DNA of 64,000 nucleotides, taken from positions 62,001-126,000 of the forward strand of contig CAZVUM010000002.1 of assembly GCA_964629575.1 (NCBI GenBank), read 5' to 3'. The notes beneath the pieces were generated by a model. The model did not search any database and was not told the DNA's origin. It saw only the letters and a list, made by a program, of their open reading frames with translations. Shown here piece by piece: positions 7,375 to 16,064 of the stretch. The position numbers and the translations under genes were made by a program. Each line of letters opens with the position of its first letter. The stretch's first letter is position 1. The DNA is from JAYPWI01 sp964629575 (lineage in GTDB: Bacteria > Actinomycetota > Acidimicrobiia > Acidimicrobiales > Poriferisodalaceae).

Positions 7375-9132
7375 TCACCAGTCGATGGTGCGGGGAGAAT
7401 CGTCGTCAAAGCGCTCGTTGCCGTGTCGCCACTGGGTGACGGGATATCTGGCACCTGCTTCGACGGTGAACTCGGTGACTTCGGGAGGAAGCTCGAACCG
7501 GAACACCCGCGTCTCGGTCGAGTCGCGCGGCACGGTGATCCACGAGCCGATGACCCGCGTGGCGCCATCGCCGCCTGCGAGTGCGAGATTGCTGTCGCCG
7601 TCCACCCGACCGTTGCGGGCCCAGCCGGGCAGGTTGAGAGCGACGATGGCCAGGTGATCGCCATAGACGAGATCCAGCTCGGGATGGGGACCCGCCACAT
7701 ACCGCGGCTCGCCAAAGGGGATCGCGTTGCTCACGTCCACTTCGACAACGACCTCGGTGGCGGTCTCGGTCTCGCTGATCGAGATCGTCGCGCTCATCGA
7801 GACGTAGAAGTCGGCCTTGGTCGCGCTGCGGTTGACCAGGCTGAGCAGCATCGAGTCCACTTCGAGTTCGCCGCTCACACCCGCAGCGCGCCACGCGCTC
7901 TGCTGGACCTCCTCGGCCGACCAGAACATCACGTGGCGACCTCGTGCCGCATCCGCGAGCTGGATCATCACGTCGAACCCGTCGACGTCGTCCGATGTGA
8001 TGTTGGCCACCACTTGGGAGGCGATCGATGCCAGGTGGTCTCGTCTCTCTGCTTGGGCGATCGCGAACGTTCGCCAGTTCTCGTAGATGTCCTCGGTGAG
8101 GGAGAGGTACTGACCGTGGGCGAGATAGCCCAGCAGAGCGCCCGCCCCGTACTGCTGGCCGTCGATGCGTACGGGCCCCGTCGCGCTCACCACGGCGCTC
8201 AGGGCGACCGGATCCACAGCCAGTACGCCGTCGACCGCACCAGCTCCGGTCGCTTCCCACATCGCCGCGGCAGTGCTGGCGGTGATGTCGAAACGCGGCG
8301 TCGCGCCGAGGCTCGACCAGGCCTCGTTGGGATCGAGCCACCCCCATCGAGCCTCGTAGTCGGCTTCGAGTGGCACGGGGATGGCGGGAAGCGGAAGGTC
8401 GGTGACGGACCGCACGTCGGACACCGTGATCTCACCGTTCTCGACCTCTACGACACCGATCGACAACAGTCCTCCCATCCCACTCTGCATCTGCGAGGTG
8501 TTGGCTGCGAAGAGGAGGTATCGGGACGGTCCCTCGAGAAACGCGGCCAGCCCGCGGGCACCGTCGGAGGCGCGGGCGAGTCCATCCACCAGCTCGTCGT
8601 ACCGGAGTTGCCCGGTGCGCCGGGCCGATGCAAGGGGCCCGAGCAACGCTTCGTCGGGACCGAGGTCGATGCTGGCTGCTCGCGCCTGCATCTCGGCGAG
8701 GGGCTCGGACACCTCGACGAGGGCCTCGGTGATGTCGAGGTTGCCCGCATCCAGGCGATCGGAGATCTCTCGCACCTCGGCGGTGAGGCCGAGACCGATG
8801 TCGATCATCTCCGATGCTGCGCTGCTCAGCTTGTGACCGGATCGAAGCTGACGGCCCACCACGGGCAACCATCGGGCCGGCGCCACCCGCCACCCGCCGA
8901 TGGCGTTTGCCGCGTCGTCGAAGGATCCCTGTGCGGCGCGCAGTTCGCCATCCGCGTCACCGCGCGCGATCGCCTCGAGGTCGTGGTTGTCGAAGACGGC
9001 TTCGATCTTGTCGCGCCCATCGAGAGCTGCGCGAGCCCCCGAGATCGCTGACCACACGCCGAGGACCGCCCACACCACGAGGAGAAAGAGGACGCCGACC
9101 AGCGCGCGGCGGCGAAGAACGCGAGGCGACAC
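7375..9132 (-). CDS. DUF4012 family membrane-anchored extracellular protein
   Basis: 585 residues. One N-terminal membrane segment (ALVGVLFLLVVWAVLGVW) follows an arginine-rich start, so the bulk is predicted outside the membrane. The middle shows the DUF4012 pattern: PSRYLLFAANTSQMQSGMGG, then FDITASTAAAMWEATG and AVDPVALSAVVSATGPV. A beta-rich C-terminal region follows (about 450-585). DUF4012 genes are common next to sugar transferases and surface polysaccharide genes in Gram-positive bacteria, but the biochemical role is unknown. The start is GTG 9132. It sits 48 bases upstream of wecA and may share its transcript. Confidence 0.82.
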   Translation of the reverse strand: MSPRVLRRRALVGVLFLLVVWAVLGVWSAISGARAALDGRDKIEAVFDNHDLEAIARGDADGELRAAQGSFDDAANAIGGWRVAPARWLPVVGRQLRSGHKLSSAASEMIDIGLGLTAEVREISDRLDAGNLDITEALVEVSEPLAEMQARAASIDLGPDEALLGPLASARRTGQLRYDELVDGLARASDGARGLAAFLEGPSRYLLFAANTSQMQSGMGGLLSIGVVEVENGEITVSDVRSVTDLPLPAIPVPLEADYEARWGWLDPNEAWSSLGATPRFDITASTAAAMWEATGAGAVDGVLAVDPVALSAVVSATGPVRIDGQQYGAGALLGYLAHGQYLSLTEDIYENWRTFAIAQAERRDHLASIASQVVANITSDDVDGFDVMIQLADAARGRHVMFWSAEEVQQSAWRAAGVSGELEVDSMLLSLVNRSATKADFYVSMSATISISETETATEVVVEVDVSNAIPFGEPRYVAGPHPELDLVYGDHLAIVALNLPGWARNGRVDGDSNLALAGGDGATRVIGSWITVPRDSTETRVFRFELPPEVTEFTVEAGARYPVTQWRHGNERFDDDSPRTIDW

Positions 9133-9171
9133 GACCCTCTCTGTATCACCCTCGCGGCCCCGAACACGCGC

Positions 9172-9201
9172 ACGACGCCGCGGCGGCTGCCGCGGCGTCG
9201 T
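9172..9201 (-). terminator. strong GC-rich hairpin after the LAXTG gene
   Basis: A perfect 12-base-pair stem (ACGACGCCGCGG at 9172-9183 pairing with CCGCGGCGTCGT at 9190-9201) with a 6-base loop. It lies 25 bases past the stop of the minus-strand LAXTG gene and before DUF4012. There is no T tract, as is common for actinobacterial terminators. It should separate the two transcripts. Confidence 0.65.
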
Positions 9202-9226
9202 CGAGAGGAAAGCTGTGAAGGAAGGC

Positions 9227-9571
9227 TCAGGCGGTGGCGTCGGCCTCGCGGCGGCGGCTGGCGAGTACCAGCAGACCGCCTGCTCCGGCTGCCACGGCGC
9301 CGATCAGGGCGATACCCGTGACATCGCCACCCGTGAGAGCCAGACTGCCGTTGCCGGAGGCGTCACCGCCGGTCGACCCGCCGCTCGGTGCGGGGGTGCC
9401 GACCTGCGTGCCGACATCGCTCGAGCCCTGGTCGGACTCGCCACCGGCTTCGGGATCATCGATCGTCTGCGCGGCTGCCACTCCGCCGAAGAGGAGTGAT
9501 ACGGCGAGCACAGCGGAGCCGGCAAGGGTCCGGCCCCGGCGGGTTCGTGAGGAGGAGGTGCTGCGTTGCAT
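9227..9571 (-). CDS. small secreted protein with LAXTG-type cell-wall sorting signal
   Basis: 114 residues. A signal peptide (arginine-rich start, then LAGSAVLAVSLLFGGVAAAQ) is followed by a low-complexity Gly/Ser/Asp/Thr spacer. The end is a typical sorting signal: LALTGGD, then a hydrophobic stretch (VTGIALIGAVAAGAGGLLVL) and a positive tail (ASRRREADATA). LAXTG is the motif cleaved by class E sortases of actinobacteria, and such a sortase is encoded at 60615-62056. The ATG at 9571 has AGGA eight bases upstream and is preferred over ATG 9580. No folded domain is evident; it may be a short wall-attached spacer or display protein. Confidence 0.78.
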   Translation of the reverse strand: MQRSTSSSRTRRGRTLAGSAVLAVSLLFGGVAAAQTIDDPEAGGESDQGSSDVGTQVGTPAPSGGSTGGDASGNGSLALTGGDVTGIALIGAVAAGAGGLLVLASRRREADATA

Positions 9572-9591
9572 GATGGACATCCTAACCCGAC

Positions 9592-9628
9592 AACCACTCT
9601 GCGTGCAAATATTTCACAGAGAGTGGTT
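9592..9628. promoter_or_regulatory. 9-base inverted repeat upstream of the LAXTG gene
   Basis: AACCACTCT (9592-9600) and AGAGTGGTT (9620-9628) are perfect inverted copies 19 bases apart. The AT-rich element between them contains the palindrome AAATATTT, which stands out in this GC-rich genome. It lies about 20 bases before the LAXTG gene start, where an operator would be expected. The rest of 9629-9931 contains no gene I can support. Confidence 0.45.
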
Positions 9629-9931
9629 AATCGGACCTGGGGAACAGACCGAAGTAAATGATGTGCACGTCAGCCTACCTGACGCTGCATCGCCCCCCGG
9701 ATGACGTGTACCGGGAGAATCGTCGCAGCCGCGACCGGACGTGTCCATGAGCGAAGAAACCTCAGAAGATGCCCGTGCGGGCGAACACCGTCCGCTTGGA
9801 CCTCGGACCCGAGGCCCGTCGTGCCGCAACGTTCCCCCACACGCTTTCACAGCGCATCGCGCCATCGAAGAGGGGCTGGGGCGTGGGAGAAGCGCCTCCA
9901 GGAGAGGACTGCAATTTTTCTCCACGACCTG

Positions 9932-9962
9932 TTGACCACTCAGAGTGACTGTGTGACACTCT
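9932..9962 (+). promoter_or_regulatory. putative promoter with overlapping palindrome before the SGNH gene
   Basis: TTGACC (9932-9937) and GACACT (9955-9960) lie 17 bases apart, a possible -35/-10 pair. An inverted repeat AGAGTG (9942-9947) / CACTCT (9957-9962) overlaps the spacer and -10 box. The half site matches the CCACTCT/AGAGTGG core of the inverted repeat at 9592-9628, so one regulator might control both divergent genes. Confidence 0.4.
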
Positions 9963-10000
9963 CCGTGGCAGTACGAAGATCAGGAAGGTCTCCCTCAGCA

Positions 10001-12919
10001 ATGACACTCACCGAGCCAAGGGTTCCCAACGAGGACCTGAACACGGCGAAGCGGCCACGGCGGGCCCGGCGTACGCGCTGGATCGCCGCAATCGTCGCGG
10101 TCGCCGTCATGGCGGGGTATCTCACCCTGCCCAACACCGGCAGCACCGGCACGAGCGAGGCAGCGCTCGGCAACCCGATCAAGATCATGTTCGTCGGTGA
10201 CTCCATCACCAGCGGGCGGGCGGGCATGCCCAACGAGACCCCGACCTACCGTGGGCCGCTGTACGACAAGCTCTTCCTGGCGGGCCACAACATCGACTTC
10301 GTCGGCAGCGAGGCCGGTATCGACAACAACGGCGCCAACGTGCCGCCTCCGATCGCGAACCTCGTCGATCCCGACCACGAAGGTCACAACGGCTGGCGGG
10401 TCGATGAGCTGGTGAACGGTCATGCCGGCCAGCCGACCCAGGGCAAGATCGCCGACTGGATGGCCGCTGAGATGCCCGACATCGTCGTGCTCTACGCAGG
10501 CGCCAACGACCAGATCCAAGGCGAGGAGGCCAGCCAGGTCTTCGCGGAGCTCGTCGAGGCCATCCAGGCCATCCAGGCCGCGAAGCCCGACGCACGGATC
10601 CTGGTGTCCAACCACCACCCGCCGCTCAACAACCCGGCCCGCTCTGCCCAGATCGCTCTGCTCAACCCGGTGATCCCTGAGCTGCAGTACCTGTCGACTC
10701 CGACCTCCCCCGTGGTGGCCGTGGACATCTTCACCGGGTACCCGTCGAGCAACCAGGACAACGGCAGCCACCCCGGTCCCGACGGCCAGGAGCACATCGC
10801 GCAGGAGTACTTCGAGGCTCTCCAGAACTCGGGCTTCCTCAGCGACAACACACCCAATCCCACCCTCGACAACACGTCGAAGAGCAGTGACCGTGGCGTC
10901 TACGGAACCAAGATCACCCTCACCGGGTCCAACATCATGGCCGGCTTCACAGCGGACTTCGGCGCAGGCGTCGAGGTCGTGCAGACGCACTGGCACAACC
11001 AGCCGTCAGGCAGCAGCATCGTCGATGTCACGATCAACGTCGATCAGTGGTCGACGCCTGGGAGCCGGAACATAGCGATCACCAACCCCGACGGAGACGT
11101 CGCCACCTGCTCCGGGTGCTTCACGATCAATTCGACGCAGACCCAGCCGCCGCTCAAGATCATGGTCCTGGGTGGTGAAACCGTCTCTGGTCGGCGCTAC
11201 GTGCCGGCCGAAGAGCCGACGTTCCGTGGCGATCTGTTCGATCTGATCACCGGTGCCGGTGTCCCGTTCGACTTCGTCGGCAGCCAGATGGGCATCGACA
11301 GCGGCGACAACCAGACCCGCCCGATCGTTCCCCTCGGCGACCTCGATCACGAGGGCCACAGCGCCTGGCACGTCCAGGAGCTGTTGGCGGGCAACGGCGC
11401 CGCTCCCGCACAGGGCAAGCTGCAGGACTGGCTCGACGCAAACAACCCCGACGTGGTCGTACTCTTCGCCGGCCAGCAGGACGTGCGCACCGGTCAGTCC
11501 AACCTCGGTGTGGTCAACGAGCTCAAGCTCGTGGTCGACGCGCTGCGGGCCCACAACGCCGACGTGCGGATCGTGGTGACCAACGTGAACCTCCACAAGG
11601 ACAGCGTTGCGATCAACGCCGAGCTGAACGACTACAACGCGTTCTTCGCAGCCAACGCGGGCACAGCGTTCACGGACACGGCGGACAGCCCCATCGCCAC
11701 CGCTGACGTGAGCGCTGCGTCGATCAACAGCTCGACGTACCCCAATGCGGCAGGCAACGCACACATCGCGTCGCAGATCTTCAACGCTCTCAACTCCAAG
11801 AGCATGTTGGATCCCGTCAGCCAGCCTCCGGGTCCGGTCGACGGCCTTGTAGCGACCGTCGGTGTCAACGAGCTCACCTTCAACTGGACCGCTCCTTCGT
11901 CGAGCGGGTTCGAGCTCACGCCGCTGACCGGGTACCGCGTCAACCTGAGCCCAGGCGGCGCAGTGCTGAACCTCGGTCCTGGCGAGACGTCGGCGACCTT
12001 CACCGGTCTCGACAGCGGCCCCAACTACACCGCCACCGTCGTGGCCCAGAACGCCGCAGGCGACGGGCCCTTCACCCAGGCCGTGGCCTCGCCGGACGGC
12101 ACCTATGAGACCGACGGCTACTGGATGGTGCGTTCGAACGGCCAGGTGTACGCCTTCGGCGGTGCACTGCATCACGGTGAGCCCTTCGGCTCGCTGCCAG
12201 GTGGCGTGACGGCCGTGGCCATCACCAGCCACCCCCAAGGCGGTGGCTACTGGGTCCTCGCATCCAACGGCAAGGTCTACGCCTATGGTGCCGCGGCGCC
12301 CTTCGGTGAGCCCTTCGGCACCCTGCCCGCCGGTGAAGCCGTGACGAGCATCGCGGCCCACCCCGACGGCAACGGCTACTGGGTGTTCACCAACCTCGGC
12401 CGGGCCCTCAATTACGGAAGCGCCCAACACTTCGGTGACCTGATCACGCTCGGAATCGTTCCCAACGATCCGGTCGTGGCCTCAGCGCCCACCGCAAACG
12501 GTGACGGCTACTTCATGGTCGGCGCAGACGGCGGCCTGTTCAACTTCGGTGGCGCCGTGTACGTCTCCTCGGTGCCGCAGGTCCTCCCAGGTGTCGTGCT
12601 CAACCAGCCGATCGTGGGCATCGTCCCCGATCCCGACGGTTCGGGCTACTGGATGATCGCAGCCGACGGTGGCGTGTTCGGCTTCGACGCTCCGTTCCGT
12701 GGCTCGCTCCCGGGTCTGGGCATCAGCCCGGTCCACGCCATCAACGGCATGGTTCCCTTCGGATCCGACGGCTACATCGCCGTCGGTGGCGACGGCGGCC
12801 TGTTCAGCTTCGGATCGGGCGCCCAGTACTTCGGCAGCCTCCCGGATCAGAACGTGGGACCGTTCGCCGTGGTCGACGACGTGGTCGGCGTGACAGCCAG
12901 CTACGCAGTCGGTAGCTGA
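10001..12919 (+). CDS. secreted twin SGNH-hydrolase-like protein with Fn3 domain and GYWMV/FGG repeats
   Basis: 972 residues, exported through an N-terminal membrane segment (about 27-45). Domain 1 (about 60-290) has SGNH/GDSL esterase blocks: GDSIT with Ser68, YAGAND, and DGQEH with the D-x-x-H pair. A TIG/IPT-like stretch follows (about 300-375). Domain 2 (about 385-600) repeats the same fold, but GDS is replaced by GGE, GAND by GQQD and the final D-x-x-H Asp by Ala, so it is predicted inactive. An Fn3 domain spans about 608-700. Six propeller-like repeats of the GYWMV...FGG type fill 702-972; these are frequent in Acidimicrobiia secreted proteins. ATG 10001 has GGAAGG upstream; the frame is open further upstream but without a credible start. 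The likely role is deacylation or binding of surface glycans. Confidence 0.82.
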   Translation: MTLTEPRVPNEDLNTAKRPRRARRTRWIAAIVAVAVMAGYLTLPNTGSTGTSEAALGNPIKIMFVGDSITSGRAGMPNETPTYRGPLYDKLFLAGHNIDFVGSEAGIDNNGANVPPPIANLVDPDHEGHNGWRVDELVNGHAGQPTQGKIADWMAAEMPDIVVLYAGANDQIQGEEASQVFAELVEAIQAIQAAKPDARILVSNHHPPLNNPARSAQIALLNPVIPELQYLSTPTSPVVAVDIFTGYPSSNQDNGSHPGPDGQEHIAQEYFEALQNSGFLSDNTPNPTLDNTSKSSDRGVYGTKITLTGSNIMAGFTADFGAGVEVVQTHWHNQPSGSSIVDVTINVDQWSTPGSRNIAITNPDGDVATCSGCFTINSTQTQPPLKIMVLGGETVSGRRYVPAEEPTFRGDLFDLITGAGVPFDFVGSQMGIDSGDNQTRPIVPLGDLDHEGHSAWHVQELLAGNGAAPAQGKLQDWLDANNPDVVVLFAGQQDVRTGQSNLGVVNELKLVVDALRAHNADVRIVVTNVNLHKDSVAINAELNDYNAFFAANAGTAFTDTADSPIATADVSAASINSSTYPNAAGNAHIASQIFNALNSKSMLDPVSQPPGPVDGLVATVGVNELTFNWTAPSSSGFELTPLTGYRVNLSPGGAVLNLGPGETSATFTGLDSGPNYTATVVAQNAAGDGPFTQAVASPDGTYETDGYWMVRSNGQVYAFGGALHHGEPFGSLPGGVTAVAITSHPQGGGYWVLASNGKVYAYGAAAPFGEPFGTLPAGEAVTSIAAHPDGNGYWVFTNLGRALNYGSAQHFGDLITLGIVPNDPVVASAPTANGDGYFMVGADGGLFNFGGAVYVSSVPQVLPGVVLNQPIVGIVPDPDGSGYWMIAADGGVFGFDAPFRGSLPGLGISPVHAINGMVPFGSDGYIAVGGDGGLFSFGSGAQYFGSLPDQNVGPFAVVDDVVGVTASYAVGS

Positions 12920-12929
12920 CGCAAGCTTC

Positions 12930-12967
12930 GGTGATGCGGGGTCCTCTTCGGAGGGCCCCGCATCACC
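12930..12967 (+). terminator. strong intrinsic-type hairpin after the SGNH gene
   Basis: A 17-base-pair stem with one T-G wobble: GGTGATGCGGGG-T-CCTC pairs with GAGG-G-CCCCGCATCACC around a TTCG tetraloop. A pyrimidine-rich run follows. It starts 10 bases after the SGNH stop. It also shows that the next gene should start after it, at 13036. Confidence 0.85.
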
Positions 12968-13035
12968 CCTCCCCACTTTCTCCGTTCTTCCCCTACCGTG
13001 TCCCCTCAGCCTCTCACAGTGACAACATCGCACCA

Positions 13036-13986
13036 ATGACGCAGAACGAATCACTCGTCGACCTCACCGCACGCCGCAGGGCTCAGCTGCGTTCCGTGCG
13101 CGCCGAGCATTCCGAGCGTCGTCCCGTGGTCGCCATCGGAACCTTCGACCAGGGCCGGCTCCGCGAACAAGCGGCCGCGGCCGGCTTCACCATCAACGCA
13201 TTCGTCTCGGACATGCCAGGGGAGCGCCCGCCCGGCACCACTGCAGTCGTGGTGAGCGTCGACCACCTCGGGCCCCTCGGCGAACCTCGCAGCGGCTGGC
13301 TCGACGACGTGGAGCTGATCTTCGTTGCGATCGGTACCGCAAACCCCTTCGCTCCGGTGATCCCCGCCCGCCTGGCGCGGGTGAAGCGCATGATCGATGT
13401 CATCACCGGCGTCGCGGCTCTCGCGCTCGCAACGCCGATCATCGCCGCGGCCGCGCTCTGGGTGCGGCTCGACTCTCGAGGGCCGATCCTGTTCCGCCAG
13501 ACGCGTGTGGGACGCGACGGGCGCAAGTTCTCGATGCTCAAGTTGCGCACGATGGTGCACAACAACGACGACTCCCACCATCGGCGCTACGTCCGAGACC
13601 TCATGAAGGGCCAAGCCCAGGCCACCGATGGCATCTATCGCCTCGACAACGATCCGCGTGTGACGCGTGCGGGCCGCAAGCTGCGCCAGTTCAGCATCGA
13701 CGAGCTGCCGCAGCTCTGGAACGTGGTGCGGGGCGACATGAGCATGATCGGTCCGCGGCCCAACTCCCTCCACGAGACCGCTCTCTACGACGCCCGTTCG
13801 TGGGAACGCCTGCGGGTCAAGCCGGGCATGACCGGCCTGTGGCAGGTCGAGGCCCGCGGGCTCGTAAGCTTCGAGGAGATGGTCGAGCTCGACATTCGTT
13901 ACTGGGAAACCTGGAGCCTCTGGAACGACATCAGGCTGCTGGCGCGCACGCCGCTCGTGGTGCTGAAGGCCCGGGGCGCGAAGTGA
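13036..13986 (+). CDS. second polyprenyl-phosphate sugar-1-phosphate transferase
   Basis: 316 residues. A short N-terminal domain of about 110 residues of unclear fold (VVAIGTFDQGRLREQAAAAG) precedes a complete bacterial sugar transferase domain. The latter has the membrane helix after RVKRMIDVITGVAALALA, FSMLKLRTMVHNNDD, IDELPQLWNVVRGDMS, IGPRPNSLHE and KPGMTGLWQVEARG. It lacks the multi-helix N-terminus of the 4534-6204 enzyme, so it resembles the short PglC/WcaJ-C type. The start follows the hairpin; no clear ribosome site is seen. It overlaps the acetyltransferase gene (GTGA), so the two are translationally coupled. Confidence 0.86.
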   Translation: MTQNESLVDLTARRRAQLRSVRAEHSERRPVVAIGTFDQGRLREQAAAAGFTINAFVSDMPGERPPGTTAVVVSVDHLGPLGEPRSGWLDDVELIFVAIGTANPFAPVIPARLARVKRMIDVITGVAALALATPIIAAAALWVRLDSRGPILFRQTRVGRDGRKFSMLKLRTMVHNNDDSHHRRYVRDLMKGQAQATDGIYRLDNDPRVTRAGRKLRQFSIDELPQLWNVVRGDMSMIGPRPNSLHETALYDARSWERLRVKPGMTGLWQVEARGLVSFEEMVELDIRYWETWSLWNDIRLLARTPLVVLKARGAK

Positions 13987-14537
13987 CCGATCAGATCGAC
14001 CGACTCGAGTCCGAACGCGACGGCCAACAGGCAGGGCGGGATTCGCCGCAGTCCAGCTACACCCCGGAGGAGCTGTGGGAAGCCGGGTGGGGCATCCCAC
14101 CGGACAAGCGCATCAACCGGCCTGTGGTTCGGCTGCTTTTGTCGCTGAGCCGGCCCCGCAGGCTTCCTCACCGCTACCTCAACCGGGCACGGTTCCTCCT
14201 GCACCGCGGCGTGAGCCTGCTGGTGTCCGCCGACTTTCGGGCCAAGAACTTCGGTGAGGGCCTGTACCTCCCCCACCCCTATGGCATCGTCGTCCACGCC
14301 GAGACCGAGATCGGTGATCGCGTCACGCTGATGCAGAACATCACCCTGGGCGAGAACCAACGTCGCCCCGGTGTCCCCGTGATCGGCGACGGCGTGGTCA
14401 TCGGCGCAGGAGCCTGTGTGCTCGGCCCCGTGACCGTCGGAGACGGAGCGATGGTCGCCGCCGGGGCGATCGTGATCCGCGATGTCGAGCCGGGCCAGAC
14501 GGTGGCCGGCAACCCCGCCAAGCCCGTCGGCCGCTGA
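13983..14537 (+). CDS. left-handed beta-helix acetyltransferase, CysE-like
   Basis: 184 residues. The N-terminal helical part includes the phrase GWGIPPDKRINRPVVRLLLS. A hexapeptide-repeat domain follows, with the serine acetyltransferase-type signatures FGEGLYLPHPYGIVVHAETE, IGDRVTLMQNITLGEN and GAGACVLGPVTVGDGAMVAA, ending AGNPAKPVGR. CysE-like enzymes in polysaccharide loci usually O- or N-acetylate a sugar. The coupling to the sugar transferase by a GTGA overlap supports that role over cysteine synthesis. The start is GTG 13983. It converges on the Wzy-like gene with 15 bases between. Confidence 0.84.
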   Translation: MTDQIDRLESERDGQQAGRDSPQSSYTPEELWEAGWGIPPDKRINRPVVRLLLSLSRPRRLPHRYLNRARFLLHRGVSLLVSADFRAKNFGEGLYLPHPYGIVVHAETEIGDRVTLMQNITLGENQRRPGVPVIGDGVVIGAGACVLGPVTVGDGAMVAAGAIVIRDVEPGQTVAGNPAKPVGR

Positions 14538-14552
14538 GAACGCCGGCCGCCC

Positions 14553-16064
14553 TCAGGCGGTGAGCACTCGTCGACGGCGACCCTCGCTTCGGGTCACGCT
14601 GTCCACGGCTCCGACGATGGCCAGGGTCAAGAAGAACGTGGTCATGGCCGTGCGAAACGCGAAGGCGTCGTAGAGGGCCCACGTCACGGCGTGCACGAGC
14701 ACCGAGGCGCCGGCGCAGTGCGCGAGCAGGCGCATGCGGTCGTTCTCGGTTCTTCGTTTGCTCGCTTGAGCAACGAACCAACCACCGAGTGGCAGTGCGA
14801 CGAGGGCCGCGAGACCCACCAGGCCCGAGTTCACGAGAGTGCCGAGGTACTGGTTGTCGAGAAACAGCGAGCGAACTCGTCGTGACTCGACGATGCGCGG
14901 CTCGTTGGGGACGAAGGTCGCGAGGCCCGTCCCGAGGATCGGCCGCTCGAGGACGAGCGCCCTGACGACGGCGTAGTCGTCGGAGCGACCGGAGGTGTCG
15001 AGATTCTCGTCCTGAGCGGCGAAGTCGACCACCACTCGGTAAAAGACGTTGATCGAAGCGGGGACGACGAGCAGGCCGGCGACCACGAGAATGACGCCGC
15101 GACGGAAGAGCTTGGGCCGCAGCTCCTTCGAGAACCCGAAGTAGGTGATGACGACGCCGACGATGACGCCGACGATTCCGGTCCGGCTCACCGACAACGG
15201 CACCGCGACCAGGATCAGCACCGACGCAATGGCGCCGATCCGGCGCATCGCGCGGGTCGGGCCCCGGAAAGCGTCGAACAGAGCCAGCGGCAAGCACGAC
15301 GACAGCACGGCTGCGAACTCGATGCTTCCCTGTGCCGTACCGAATATTCGGGTGAGACCGAGTCGCTCGGGAGCGAAGAGGGCGCCGCGACCGTCGTTGG
15401 GCGGAACGGTGAAACCGGGCGGCCGCAGATACTCGGCGAGCTGGGTGCTGAAGACGAACTCCAACACACCGACGAGCGCCATGAACGATGCGCCGAGCAG
15501 CAGGAGATTGACCAGCCAGTAGATCTGTCTCTCGACGGTGACCACCTCCATCGCGAAGAGGAGGATGCCCAGGTAGGACAGGACCAGCACGAGCTGAAGG
15601 TCTCCGGCTGACACCCGTGCGCCGCTGCGAGCATTGAGAGCGGCGTTGGTGTAGCTGATGAGGTGCGCGATGAAGAAGACGAAAGCGATGATGTCGACCG
15701 CCCCGAAGAGCCGACTCCTCGGTGGACCGCTCACCACTCGGCCGGCGAACCAGAGCCCGAGACCCAAGAGTCCGCTCGCCATCACGAGCGAAAATCCGAC
15801 GAGCCCGAATCGGGTGGGGATCACGAAACTCGACACGATCATCAGCACGAGGCCGAACTCGACCTGTCGCAGGCTGAGGATGAGGCCGCCGACGACCACG
15901 ATGAGCAACGTCGCCATACCGGCGAGCGGTAGGACCAACGCGTTGCTGACGAGCGCGGCAACGAGGGCGAGCAAGAGGACACGGCTGTCGCGCGCCGCGT
16001 TTCCGAGCACGTCGACGACCCGCCCGATGCCCGAGCGTTCGGGGGTGACGGTTGGTGTGGTCAC
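14553..16064 (-). CDS. Wzy/O-antigen ligase-like polytopic membrane protein
   Basis: 503 residues with at least ten hydrophobic segments and a large polar loop between about residues 300 and 400. That loop holds FRVVVD-type text and the LERPILGTGLATFVPNE segment, whose H/ETGLG-like pattern is typical of the O-antigen ligase/polymerase superfamily. It probably polymerises or transfers lipid-linked oligosaccharides outside the membrane. It is the last gene of the minus-strand operon. Its GTG start at 16064 overlaps the Wzz-like stop (GTGA). Polymerase and ligase cannot be told apart here; the adjacent Wzz-like gene favours polymerase. Confidence 0.78.
   Translation of the reverse strand: MTTPTVTPERSGIGRVVDVLGNAARDSRVLLLALVAALVSNALVLPLAGMATLLIVVVGGLILSLRQVEFGLVLMIVSSFVIPTRFGLVGFSLVMASGLLGLGLWFAGRVVSGPPRSRLFGAVDIIAFVFFIAHLISYTNAALNARSGARVSAGDLQLVLVLSYLGILLFAMEVVTVERQIYWLVNLLLLGASFMALVGVLEFVFSTQLAEYLRPPGFTVPPNDGRGALFAPERLGLTRIFGTAQGSIEFAAVLSSCLPLALFDAFRGPTRAMRRIGAIASVLILVAVPLSVSRTGIVGVIVGVVITYFGFSKELRPKLFRRGVILVVAGLLVVPASINVFYRVVVDFAAQDENLDTSGRSDDYAVVRALVLERPILGTGLATFVPNEPRIVESRRVRSLFLDNQYLGTLVNSGLVGLAALVALPLGGWFVAQASKRRTENDRMRLLAHCAGASVLVHAVTWALYDAFAFRTAMTTFFLTLAIVGAVDSVTRSEGRRRRVLTA

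Noticed and set aside
9701..10000. N-terminal extension of the SGNH protein frame
   Set aside because: The frame is open upstream of 10001, but the added 100 residues are arginine-rich without domain character and would precede the export signal; ATG 10001 with GGAAGG gives a normal secreted N-terminus.
12931..13035. Upstream start of the second sugar transferase at 12931
   Set aside because: That start lies inside the strong terminator hairpin at 12930-12967; ATG 13036 is after it.
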